A stretch of 17,938 nt of DNA from JAOAIV01 sp038849555 (GCA_038849555.1 JAWCMT010000030.1:1-17938); one strand, 5' to 3'. Shown: positions 7,399 to 13,884, numbered from the stretch's first letter. A program made the numbers and translations. The notes: a model not told the origin generated them from the sequence alone.

Positions 7399-8057
7399 TC
7401 TTATCCCATATTCCTTTTGAAGGGCAATACATTCTCACGGGGCACTGCCGGCATAGCGGCCGCCTAGCCTTGCAATATCGCCTGCCCTGCGCAATCAGCA
7501 GTACATGGACAGCCAAATAATCGCACGGATTATAAAGCGATTGGAGCGACAAGCGTACCGCCTCGTAATCACCGTTTGCTGGTGCGAAGCCAAGCCGCTT
7601 CGCCACGCGATTAACATGCGTATCCACCGGGATTGTCGGCTGTCTTGACGAGAAAAGCAAGACAACATCAGCTGTTTTCGGTCCCACTCCGGGAAGCGCC
7701 ATAAGCGTTTTTCTTGCTTCCTCAAGAGGCTGCGACAATATATGCTGTATTGAGCCGTGAAATTTCTCAACGATTATCCTTGAAACAGCCTTTATTGTTT
7801 TAGCCTTGTTCCTGTATAGGCCAGCCACGCGTAAGGCTTCTTCAATCTGGCTGAGCTCTGCGTTCGCCAGTACTTCGGGCTTGATTTCGAAGCGCTTCGA
7901 GAGCCGTTCGAAAGCTCTTGCAGTGTTCCGGTCAGCAGTATTCTGCGNNNNNNNNNNTCAAGATTTCAAACGGGCTACGCTGCGTGCTTGCCCACTTTGG
8001 CATCGGAAAGGTTTGCTGCAGTATCTCCAAGACTGCTTCAGCGCGTTTTTCTTCCAT
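7391..8057 (-). CDS. nth: Endonuclease III (DNA glycosylase/AP lyase), interrupted by an N gap
   Basis: Endonuclease III removes oxidised pyrimidines and nicks the strand by beta-elimination. Reading down from the ATG at 8055-8057 gives 33 residues ending SPFEIL, then the gap. After it the frame resumes at QNTADRNTARAF and runs unbroken to the TAA at 7391-7393. The helix-hairpin-helix with catalytic Lys is LPGVGPKTADVV, the catalytic Asp is in IPVDTHVNRVAKRLG, and the C-terminus has the Fe-S motif C-x6-C-x2-C-x5-C (YCKARRPLCRQCPVRMYC). The two halves are out of phase if the 10 Ns are taken literally. Allowing five missing codons gives a continuous protein of about 223 residues, normal for the family. 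It is therefore an intact gene with an assembly gap, not a pseudogene. An in-frame stop lies just before the ATG. The gene overlaps the helicase by eight bases. Confidence 0.9.
7948..7957. other. Assembly gap (10 Ns) inside nth
   Basis: Ten consecutive Ns interrupt the endonuclease III gene between codons for EIL and QNTADRN. Ten is probably a placeholder rather than a measured length, because it breaks the reading frame. A multiple of three is needed, and family conservation (PFEIL-I-x-x-I/V-L-S-QNT) makes 15 bases the best estimate. Confidence 0.95.
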
Positions 8058-8081
8058 CCTACTGCCTCATCTCTTGAAAAT

Positions 8082-8090
8082 GCTAAATAG
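8082..8090 (-). promoter_or_regulatory. TATA-like element for nth-helicase operon
   Basis: Read on the minus strand this is CTATTTAGC, centred about 28 bases upstream of the nth ATG at 8057. Transcription would start at or just before the start codon, giving a leaderless or nearly leaderless message. It lies in the same 75-base divergent intergenic region as the plus-strand TATA box at 8105-8114. Confidence 0.45.
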
Positions 8091-8104
8091 TGAACTTCAT
8101 TAAA

Positions 8105-8114
8105 CTATAAATAG
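8105..8114 (+). promoter_or_regulatory. TATA box for the PAC3/4-like gene
   Basis: CTATAAATAG is a near-ideal archaeal TATA box, within the symmetric ACTA-TAAA-TAGT. Its centre is about 24-25 bases before the ATG at 8133, which predicts a leaderless transcript. The in-frame ATG at 8118 lies only four bases after the box and would not be transcribed from it, which favours the 8133 start. Confidence 0.65.
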
Positions 8115-8132
8115 TAAATGGAGAAAGGCTCG

Positions 8133-8510
8133 ATGGAGCGTGCGAAAGTAGTAAAAGAAGAATTAATAGAGCGGGACACGCGTTTTCTGGCTGTTTACGT
8201 TGAAGCCAAAAATTCTTGCCTAATCATGCTGAGCGAAAGAGAAGATAGAATGGGAACCCTTGCGGTCGCAGTTCCCAAACCCAAAGATTTGCTTGGACCA
8301 GCCACGTCATCGGTTCTTTTAGGCGATAAGCATGCGGTTTCGGCCCGCATGTTCGCAGAATACGTTGCCGCTAAGAAGGAAAAAATCGCCCTAGTTTCCG
8401 TTTATCTGGAGAAGCTTAGTGAAATGCAAGCACAGGCGTTTTTCATGCGTTTATTAGAGAAGGTTCTTCGAGCGGGAAGTGAAAAAGAGGCTGCAGCGGG
8501 TTCTGCCTAA
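8133..8510 (+). CDS. Small conserved protein resembling proteasome assembly chaperones PAC3/PAC4
   Basis: The 125-residue product has no catalytic motif or membrane segment. Its core runs RMGTLAVAVP (39-48), then TSSVLLGDKH (58-67), then ARMFAEYVAAKKEKIALVSVYL (71-92). From memory, human PAC3 has MGTLVSLEP...LTTKVLLGQ...FAKNLVAF and PAC4 has LAVAM...STSLLGD...LAQRLARKTNK..FVSYNL, in the same order and spacing. The inference is an archaeal member of this fold, perhaps helping assemble the 20S proteasome alpha ring. Function is not proven, and the family is called from pattern, not from a search. No proteasome gene lies in the window. The start at 8133 is chosen because the TATA box at 8105-8114 fits it; an in-frame ATG at 8118 would add five residues. 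The gene is divergent from nth and 26 bases upstream of the acetyltransferase. Confidence 0.7.
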   Translation: MERAKVVKEELIERDTRFLAVYVEAKNSCLIMLSEREDRMGTLAVAVPKPKDLLGPATSSVLLGDKHAVSARMFAEYVAAKKEKIALVSVYLEKLSEMQAQAFFMRLLEKVLRAGSEKEAAAGSA

Positions 8511-8536
8511 TCCCTTAGTGCGTTCTTCTATGGTAG

Positions 8537-9031
8537 ATGAAACCAATGATAAGCAAATTGCAACCCGCTGATTTCAAAGACGTCCTACACGTTATTAATG
8601 ATGCTGCCGTGGCTTACAGAGGCGTAATCCCCTCGGACAGGTGGAAGGAACCGTACATGTCAGCCGCCGAGTTTCAAGAAGAGATTGAAAGCGGCGTGGA
8701 ATTCTATGGTTGGGTAGAAAACGGCGCTTTGGTGGCTGTTATGGGCATCCAACCCGTTAATGATGTCACTTTGATTAGGCATGCATATGTTCTTACTAAT
8801 CACCAAAGAAGAGGCATCGGAGCGAAACTGCTCAAGCATCTTCTAAGTTTAGCAGAAACCTCTGTGGTTCTTGTGGGCACTTGGGAAGCAGCCTACTGGG
8901 CTATCCGCTTCTACGAGAAAAATGGCTTCTGTTTGGTGAAGAAAGACGAGAAGGATAGGCTTCTCAGGAAATACTGGAAAATCCCTGAGCGGCAAATTGA
9001 AACTTCTGTTGTGCTTGAACTCAAAAAATGA
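8537..9031 (+). CDS. GNAT-family N-acetyltransferase
   Basis: This 164-residue protein has the GNAT fold and should transfer an acetyl group from acetyl-CoA to an amine; the acceptor cannot be read from the sequence. Motif A, the acetyl-CoA pyrophosphate loop, is HQRRGIGAKLLKHLL (89-103), matching Q/R-x-x-G-x-G/A. It is preceded by the strand VTLIRHAYVLTNH. The C-terminal motif B region is WAIRFYEKNGFCLVKK (121-136). The N-terminus (QPADFKDVLHVINDAAVAYRG) is typical of general GNATs. The length matches a single domain. The start may be the ATG at 8537 or the one at 8546; neither has a clear ribosome-binding site. It follows the PAC3/4-like gene by 26 bases without an obvious promoter, so it is probably co-transcribed. 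Confidence 0.88.
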   Translation: MKPMISKLQPADFKDVLHVINDAAVAYRGVIPSDRWKEPYMSAAEFQEEIESGVEFYGWVENGALVAVMGIQPVNDVTLIRHAYVLTNHQRRGIGAKLLKHLLSLAETSVVLVGTWEAAYWAIRFYEKNGFCLVKKDEKDRLLRKYWKIPERQIETSVVLELKK

Positions 9032-9061
9032 ATTCCATTTACTGATTTTCGCTGTAGTTAG

Positions 9062-9070
9062 TTTATATAT
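9062..9070 (+). promoter_or_regulatory. TATA box for the CBS-domain gene
   Basis: TTTATATAT is centred 28 bases before the ATG at 9094. The predicted transcription start is within two or three bases of the start codon, so the message is probably leaderless. No Shine-Dalgarno sequence is present, consistent with that. Confidence 0.65.
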
Positions 9071-9093
9071 TCGGATTCAGAGCTTAATAACTG

Positions 9094-9591
9094 ATGGTTT
9101 TGATGCCGCAGGCAGATGCAGGCAAAGCCGAGGTTTCGCTGCGCGTTGATGACGTAATGACAATGGACGTCATAACCATAGACGAGAATGCCTCGGTTAA
9201 AGAAGCAGCTGACGTTATGATCAAATACGAGATAGGCTGCGTTATTGCACTTAGAAAAGGAAAAGCCATAGGCATAATAACGGAAAGAGACCTGCTGAAG
9301 CGCGTAATCGTAGAAGGTAAAAATCCAAAGGAGACTAAAGTTAAAGAAGTCATGTCTAGCCCGCTGGAAGTTATTACGCCTGACACAAGTTTGGAAGAGG
9401 CTTTGCAGCTGATGTTCCAGAAAAAAATAAAGCGGCTTCCTGTAATTTACAAAAACCGCCTTTTAGGCTTAATCAGCTTAACAGACATCGCCCGCTCCCA
9501 GCCAGCAATAATCAAACTCTTAAAAAGCTTCGCAGCCACATATGACCCGCCGAAAAGCATGAAAAAAGTTATAGATTACTACATTGTCTAA
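9094..9591 (+). CDS. Protein with two CBS domains (putative nucleotide-sensing regulator)
   Basis: The 165-residue protein consists almost entirely of a CBS pair. The first domain starts at VDDVMTMDVITIDENASVKE (about 18-37) and ends at GIITERDLLKRVI. The second starts at VKEVMSSPLEVITPDTSLEE and ends at GLISLTDIARSQP (about 131-143). CBS pairs (Bateman modules) bind adenosine nucleotides or S-adenosylmethionine and usually regulate a partner. Here there is no attached enzyme domain, so it is a stand-alone regulatory protein of unknown target. The last 25 residues (FAATYDPPKSMKKVIDYYIV) are outside the CBS fold. The ATG at 9094 fits the TATA box at 9062-9070; a second in-frame ATG at 9103 is possible. 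Confidence 0.9.
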   Translation: MVLMPQADAGKAEVSLRVDDVMTMDVITIDENASVKEAADVMIKYEIGCVIALRKGKAIGIITERDLLKRVIVEGKNPKETKVKEVMSSPLEVITPDTSLEEALQLMFQKKIKRLPVIYKNRLLGLISLTDIARSQPAIIKLLKSFAATYDPPKSMKKVIDYYIV

Positions 9592-9641
9592 CAGGGCTGC
9601 CTATTTAAGGGAATACTTAACAAGTTACTTCCGCCTTATGC

Positions 9642-9649
9642 ATTATATG
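9642..9649 (+). promoter_or_regulatory. TATA box for sua5
   Basis: ATTATATG is centred about 25-26 bases before the ATG at 9671, predicting a leaderless transcript. The rest of the 79-base gap (9592-9670) also holds TATTTAAGG at 9602-9610, too far upstream to fit as well. Confidence 0.6.
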
Positions 9650-9670
9650 TTGACGGTAGGCTACTGAAGA

Positions 9671-10732
9671 ATGAAGCAGACTCTTGTGTTAAAGGTTAAC
9701 CCTCGCAGACCAAGCCTCAAAAAAGTGCAAGCTGCAGCAGACATCATCAGAAAAGGCGGTTTAGTAGCGTTTCCTACAGAGACAGTCTACGGCTTAGGCG
9801 CAGACGCACTGAACCCCGCGGCTGTTTTAGCGCTGTTTAAAGCAAAAAATCGACCATTAGACAACCCGCCCATAGTCCACGTTGAAAACATAAGCACCGT
9901 TCATGAATTAACAGAGCATGTTCCGCCAGAGGCTGAGCTGCTAATGCGGCAGTTTTGGCCAGGACCATTAACCCTGATTTTTAAACGCTCACAGCGCGTT
10001 CCTGACGTGACTGTTGCAGGATTAGAAACAGTCGCCATCAGAATGCCACAACACGCGGTCGCTCTAGCGTTGATCCGTGAAAGCCAATGTGCTATTGCAG
10101 CGCCCAGCGCAAACCTCGCTGGAAAACCTAGCCCAACCTCAGCGGAGCATGTTCTTGCTGATCTTAATGGGCGAATTGACGCGATTTTAGATGGTGGCTC
10201 CACACGCATAGGCGTGGAATCCACCGTTTTAGACTTGAGTGTTGATCCCCCTCAAGTTCTTCGCCCAGGCGGAACACCCTTCGAAGCGCTGAGAAAAGTT
10301 CTTGGCGATGTACAGCTTCACCCTTTTGTGGTGGCCGAGGAAGATTTGCCTGTTGAAAAGGCCCGGTCGCCGGGGATGAGGCACAGGCATTACGCGCCGA
10401 ACGCCAAGATGATTGTTGTGGAAGGTGCGATTCCCGCGGTCATCGCCAAAATAAAAGAGCTGACCGTGTCTTACAGGCTTAAAGGCGTTAAAGTGGGCGT
10501 GTTAGCTACTGATGAGACAATAGCCAATTATGAGGCTGATGTTGTTAAGTCTCTGGGCAGCCGCTTTAACTTGGGCGCGATTGCACAGAACTTGTTCAGT
10601 CTGTTAAGAGAATTCGATGAGGAAGACGTGGGCATAATAATTGCCGAGGCTGTTCCAACGGAGGGTTTAGGCTTGGCGGTTATGAATAGGCTGCGCAAAG
10701 CATCTGGCTACAATATTCTCAAAGTAGCATAA
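9671..10732 (+). CDS. sua5: Threonylcarbamoyl-AMP synthase (Sua5/YrdC/YwlC family)
   Basis: Sua5 makes L-threonylcarbamoyladenylate from threonine, bicarbonate and ATP. The KEOPS/Kae1 complex then uses it to form t6A37 on tRNAs that read ANN codons. The 353-residue protein has the full two-domain layout. The YrdC domain (1-~215) carries FPTETVYGLGADA (34-46), the KAKNRP segment (57-62) of the active-site cleft, WPGPLTLIF, and SANLAGKPSPTS with the nucleotide-binding loop. A conserved linker follows with SPGMRHRHYAPNAKM (about 233-247). The C-terminal Sua5 domain (~250-350) ends in LGLAVMNRLRKAS. This is the Sua5 rather than the short YrdC form. The ATG is supported by the TATA box 26 bases upstream. 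The thermosome gene follows with its own promoter. Confidence 0.95.
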   Translation: MKQTLVLKVNPRRPSLKKVQAAADIIRKGGLVAFPTETVYGLGADALNPAAVLALFKAKNRPLDNPPIVHVENISTVHELTEHVPPEAELLMRQFWPGPLTLIFKRSQRVPDVTVAGLETVAIRMPQHAVALALIRESQCAIAAPSANLAGKPSPTSAEHVLADLNGRIDAILDGGSTRIGVESTVLDLSVDPPQVLRPGGTPFEALRKVLGDVQLHPFVVAEEDLPVEKARSPGMRHRHYAPNAKMIVVEGAIPAVIAKIKELTVSYRLKGVKVGVLATDETIANYEADVVKSLGSRFNLGAIAQNLFSLLREFDEEDVGIIIAEAVPTEGLGLAVMNRLRKASGYNILKVA

Positions 10733-10739
10733 TGTAAGA

Positions 10740-10793
10740 AACACTTATATCAATGGGTTAAGTGTTGCGTTTATAATTCAACGCTTGTGCGTT
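10740..10793 (+). promoter_or_regulatory. Thermosome promoter region with nested inverted repeats
   Basis: A TATA box, TTTATAAT, lies at 10770-10777, about 45 bases before the thermosome ATG, predicting a leader of about 19 bases. It is flanked by GCGTT (10767-10771) and AACGC (10780-10784), a 5-base inverted repeat around an 8-base core. A third element, GCGTT at 10789-10793, pairs with the same AACGC. Just upstream, AACACTTA (10740-10747) and TAAGTGTT (10759-10766) form a perfect 8-base inverted repeat. These are candidate operator half-sites for a stress regulator; the upstream one could instead be a hairpin behind sua5. Confidence 0.55.
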
Positions 10794-10818
10794 AAAAAGG
10801 AAAAGATGTGAAAAAGAA

Positions 10819-12483
10819 ATGTCTGTAGGTGGAGGAACAGTTCCAGTTATAGTGCTGAAAGAAGGCACAGGTAGAACCACGGGGCGTGAAGCCCAAAAAA
10901 ACAACATAATGGCTGCTAAGATAGTGGCTGAGGCCGTCAAAACCTCGCTGGGGCCGTGCGGCATGGACAAGATGCTGGTTACAAACTTCGGTGACGTTAC
11001 CATAACAAATGACGGCGCAACCATAATGAAGGAGCTTGATGTGCAGCATCCAGCAGCAAAAATGCTTGTAGAAGTCGCAAAGGCACAGGACAACGAAGTT
11101 GGCGACGGCACCACAACCGCGGTGGTCTTAGCTGGTGAGCTACTTGCCAAAGCAGAGGAATTGCTGAACAAGAATGTGCATCCAATCGTGATTATCGACG
11201 GCTTCAAGAAAGCCAGCGAGAAAGCGCAGGAAGTCTTGGAAAAAATTGCTATCCAAGTAAAAATAGCTGATGACAAGACACTGCGCCAAGTTGCAGCAAC
11301 CACTTTGTCTAGCAAAGCCGTCAATGTGGCTGTTGAACATTTCGCCAAACTAGTTGTTGACGCGGTTAAGCAGGTGGCTGAAGAAGCCGATGGCAAGTAT
11401 AAAGCAGACATCGACCTAATCAAAGTCGTTAAGAAGCACGGCAAAAGCTTAGAGGAAACAGAGCTCATCAAAGGCATAGTTATTGATAAAGAAGTTGCCA
11501 GTTCTCAGATGCCTAAGCTTGTTGAAAACGCGAAAATTGCTTTGCTTAATGAGAAGCTGGAGATTGAAAAGACAGAGTTTGACGCTAAAATCAACATTGA
11601 AAGCCCAGAGCAGATGAAGCAGTTTCTGGATGAAGAAGAGCGTATGATTAAAGAAATGGTTACAGCCATTGCAAAGTCTGGTGCTAACGTGGTTTTCTGC
11701 GAGAAAGGCATTGACGATTTGGCGCTGCACTTTTTGGCGAAAAACGGCATACTCGCGGTTAAAAGCGTAAGCAGCGGCGACATGGAGAAGCTGGCAAAGG
11801 CCACAGGCGGCAAGATACTGGCAAGCATCAAGGACTTAACCGCCGACGCGCTTGGAAAAGCCAAAAAGGTTGAGGAGGTCAAAATAGGCGACGACAAACT
11901 CATCTATGTACGCGAATGCAAGAACCCGAAGGCTGTCACAATCGTAATCAGAGGCGCCTCACCGCATGTTGTTGATGAGGCTGAGCGTTCGTTGCATGAT
12001 GCTTTGTGTGTTGTTAGGAATGCTATTGAGGATGGTAAGATTGTTGCTGGCGGCGGTGCGCCGGAGGCTGAGGTTGCTCGTCAGTTGCGTAAGTTTGCTC
12101 CGAAGGTGGGTGGTCGTGAGCAGTTGGCTATAGAGGCTTTCGCGGACGCCGTAGAAGCCATCCCGTTAACGCTGGCTGAAAACGCTGGATTAGACCCAAT
12201 TGACACGATGGTATCTTTGAGAGCTGAACATGAAAAAGCAGAAAACATTCACTTCGGCATCGAAGTGACAACTGGCAAAATCAAGAACATGCTTGACCTC
12301 CAAGTTCTCGAGCCGCTCAGAGTAAAGCAGCAAGTGATTAAGTCGGCAACTGAAGCAGCAAACATGATACTGAAGATTGACGACTTAATATCCATCAAAG
12401 GCGAAGGAAAAGGCGCCCCTGCATCGCCAGGGATGCCTCCAGGCGGCATGGGCATGGGTATGGGCGGAATGCCCCCCTACTAA
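10819..12483 (+). CDS. thsA: Thermosome subunit (group II chaperonin)
   Basis: This 554-residue ATP-dependent chaperonin subunit forms the double-ring archaeal thermosome that folds cytoplasmic proteins. Family motifs are SLGPCGMDKMLV (43-54), TNDGATIM (63-70) and the nucleotide loop GDGTTTAVVLAGELL (95-109). Also present are the apical-domain segment around residues 210-300, the equatorial GGGAPE (411-416), and a Gly/Met-rich C-terminal tail ending in GGMPPY that should project into the cavity. Length and tail are typical. The assignment as an alpha rather than a beta-type subunit is not secure. Codons at 11968-12129 use T or G in the third position almost exclusively (52 of 54), unlike the flanks, although the protein there is fully conserved in character. 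The gene is monocistronic, with its own promoter and an oligo-T terminator. Confidence 0.97.
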   Translation: MSVGGGTVPVIVLKEGTGRTTGREAQKNNIMAAKIVAEAVKTSLGPCGMDKMLVTNFGDVTITNDGATIMKELDVQHPAAKMLVEVAKAQDNEVGDGTTTAVVLAGELLAKAEELLNKNVHPIVIIDGFKKASEKAQEVLEKIAIQVKIADDKTLRQVAATTLSSKAVNVAVEHFAKLVVDAVKQVAEEADGKYKADIDLIKVVKKHGKSLEETELIKGIVIDKEVASSQMPKLVENAKIALLNEKLEIEKTEFDAKINIESPEQMKQFLDEEERMIKEMVTAIAKSGANVVFCEKGIDDLALHFLAKNGILAVKSVSSGDMEKLAKATGGKILASIKDLTADALGKAKKVEEVKIGDDKLIYVRECKNPKAVTIVIRGASPHVVDEAERSLHDALCVVRNAIEDGKIVAGGGAPEAEVARQLRKFAPKVGGREQLAIEAFADAVEAIPLTLAENAGLDPIDTMVSLRAEHEKAENIHFGIEVTTGKIKNMLDLQVLEPLRVKQQVIKSATEAANMILKIDDLISIKGEGKGAPASPGMPPGGMGMGMGGMPPY

Positions 12484-12493
12484 GAGCTTCTCA

Positions 12494-12510
12494 TCTTTTC
12501 TTTATTTTTT
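12494..12510 (+). terminator. Oligo-T transcription terminator after the thermosome gene
   Basis: A T-rich run (TCTTTTCTTTATTTTTT) begins 11 bases after the thermosome stop. Archaeal RNA polymerase terminates at such oligo-T tracts in the non-template strand. No strong hairpin precedes it. It separates the gene from the convergent minus-strand gene ending at 12597. Confidence 0.6.
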
Positions 12511-12596
12511 GCAGTCCAACGCAGAAGAAGAGCCTTTGCTTCTGAGACAAAATCAAGTTACAAATAGGAAAAGGTCTGAAAAGCTGAAGGTGCTTC

Positions 12597-12926
12597 TTAG
12601 GTTGTCCAAAACGAGAACACTTGCAAGTTCTCGCCAAACTGCTGTTTTATAAAGGCTATTATGTCCTCGTCTTCTAGGTAGCGGTTTCCATTTTTGTCTC
12701 GATGTATTGGGATTCCCGTTTCTCTTAATCTGTTTTCTCCTTCGCCTGGGAAATCGATGTAAACGTGGTAGCCGCCTGTGGCGAGGAGAATCAGTCTCAA
12801 CGCTGTGGGCTCTTTTGTCTTTGACATGGCGTTCTGGTCTATGCTGTAGACAAGCGAGGTCGGTTTCAGCTCGGCGACTAGCCGTTTAAATTCTTCCCAT
12901 TTTCTAACTCTAACCAAATCGCTCAA
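12597..12926 (-). CDS. Hypothetical protein downstream of thymidylate synthase
   Basis: I do not recognise this 109-residue protein. It reads as a soluble mixed alpha/beta domain: a helical N-terminus (VRKWEEFKRLVAEL), two hydrophobic strands (TSLVYSID and ALRLILLATGGYHVYIDF), a Gly/charged loop (PGEGENRLRETGIPIHRDK), and a C-terminal helix (DEDIIAFIKQQF). There is no signal peptide, membrane segment or cysteine motif. The start is TTG at 12926, with GAGGGG about eight bases upstream on the same strand. The ATG at 12942 is in another frame and closes after ten codons. It lies 12 bases after the thymidylate synthase stop and is probably co-transcribed with it. The position suggests, but does not show, a link to nucleotide metabolism. 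Confidence 0.75.
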   Translation of the reverse strand: MSDLVRVRKWEEFKRLVAELKPTSLVYSIDQNAMSKTKEPTALRLILLATGGYHVYIDFPGEGENRLRETGIPIHRDKNGNRYLEDEDIIAFIKQQFGENLQVFSFWTT

Positions 12927-12938
12927 GCCAAGCGCCCC

Positions 12939-13688
12939 TCATTTGCAACTGTTTTCCTTAGCCGCATCTTCCGAAGTTTCCATAATTGTTTTTGCAATTC
13001 GCACTGTTTTGCCGCTACTCTTAGGTTTAAGCAACTCTTCCACCAGCTTGAATTGCCGCTGGTAGATATGGCAGTTTTTTGAGTGAAAAATTAGCTTGCC
13101 CGTCTCCAAGGAGAGATTGCCGCGCCGATTGATTTCTTTCACAAAGGCTTCATTGAAAAGCTGCAGTCCAGCGATGTTGGCAGGCAAGCCCGCGTACGCG
13201 TCCCATGACCTGAAATAGCATGTTAGATGCATTTTTCCCTCCAGAATCTCCGTGTCTATAAGGCTTAAGCAGGGTGGCTCATGCCTTTTAGCGCCTATAG
13301 ACTTCTTTATGTCCTCTGGCAATCGGATGACAAGCGTGACCTGCCTATCCCGCTGCTCCTGCACGTATCTTTCTATTGCCTCTTCTATCTGGTTTACGGG
13401 ATAGTTGAGCCTGCTGCCGTAGGTGTAAGTTTCATCCTCTTGCTTCTCGCCACACCACAAATACTCAAGGGCATAGCCCTGGACATACTTGATGTCGCAC
13501 GGCGCCTTATCGCTCACTAAGGGCCTAGTTTCAGGATGGGTGATTTCTATTGTTAAATTGAGCTTTTTAGTTTCTGTAATCTCTGAACCGTAACCAACCT
13601 GAAAAGAGTCACCTTCATGCCAGATGCGGCTTAACGCTTGAAACCACGCGTCTGGGCAATCAAATGCCGTGATTTTAACATGTTTCAT
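12939..13688 (-). CDS. thyA: Thymidylate synthase, methanogen/archaeal type
   Basis: This 249-residue protein should convert dUMP to dTMP with a methylene-pterin cofactor, the last step of de novo thymidine nucleotide synthesis. It is divergent from bacterial ThyA but keeps the key residues. Cys140 in EPPCLSL is the nucleophile that attacks C6 of dUMP. Arg160-Ser161-x-Asp163 (FRSWDAY) corresponds to the RSxD phosphate/pyrimidine segment. Asn171 in GLPANIAGLQ is the Asn that selects dUMP over dCMP. His207 and Tyr209 in NCHIYQRQ match the DxHIYxNH motif. EYLWCGEKQEDETYTYGSRL corresponds to the region before YGxxWR. This fits the methanogen-type family, whose pterin cofactor may be a methanopterin derivative. 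The ATG at 13688 has GAGG about ten bases upstream. It is divergent from msrB. Confidence 0.82.
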   Translation of the reverse strand: MKHVKITAFDCPDAWFQALSRIWHEGDSFQVGYGSEITETKKLNLTIEITHPETRPLVSDKAPCDIKYVQGYALEYLWCGEKQEDETYTYGSRLNYPVNQIEEAIERYVQEQRDRQVTLVIRLPEDIKKSIGAKRHEPPCLSLIDTEILEGKMHLTCYFRSWDAYAGLPANIAGLQLFNEAFVKEINRRGNLSLETGKLIFHSKNCHIYQRQFKLVEELLKPKSSGKTVRIAKTIMETSEDAAKENSCK

Positions 13689-13708
13689 AACGTTGTTTCC
13701 TCTTTCTA

Positions 13709-13842
13709 AAACTGCATATTAGGAGTTACATCAGAACTAATTTTGCCTGTTTCCTGCATATAAATCTGCAGTTTCAACGCACAAGGCGACTGAACAAGCA
13801 GTTTGCCGCGTCTATAGATGGCATTCTGCAAAGTTATTTATT
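13709..13842. promoter_or_regulatory. Divergent thyA/msrB promoter region with repeated CTGCA sites
   Basis: The 196-base gap between thyA and msrB has an AT-rich TTATTTATT at 13834-13842, suitable as TATA box for msrB. A minus-strand AATATGC near 13713-13719 could serve thyA. CTGCA occurs at 13712-13716, 13754-13758 and 13826-13830, and TGCAG at 13767-13771. CTGCA-TATAAATC-TGCAG (13754-13771) puts a TATA-like core in an inverted repeat, and AAACTGCA (13709-13716) mirrors TGCAGTTT (13767-13774). No RNA gene is seen. Confidence 0.4.
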
Positions 13843-13884
13843 CACCATGTGCTTGAATAAAATTTGAAGTGATTGGTGAGGCAC

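Noticed and set aside
7887..7900. 14-base perfect palindrome TCGAAGCGCTTCGA in nth
   Set aside because: About one such palindrome is expected by chance in a window of this size, and it is in coding sequence with no special context.
7391..8057. nth as a pseudogene or frameshifted gene
   Set aside because: The phase break falls exactly at the run of Ns, and all catalytic and Fe-S residues are present on either side.
10758..11477. Long minus-strand open frame of 239 codons opposite the thermosome gene
   Set aside because: It lies antisense to a clear thermosome gene, its translation is Ser/Thr/Ala/Leu-rich low complexity with no family motif, and it would start inside that gene.
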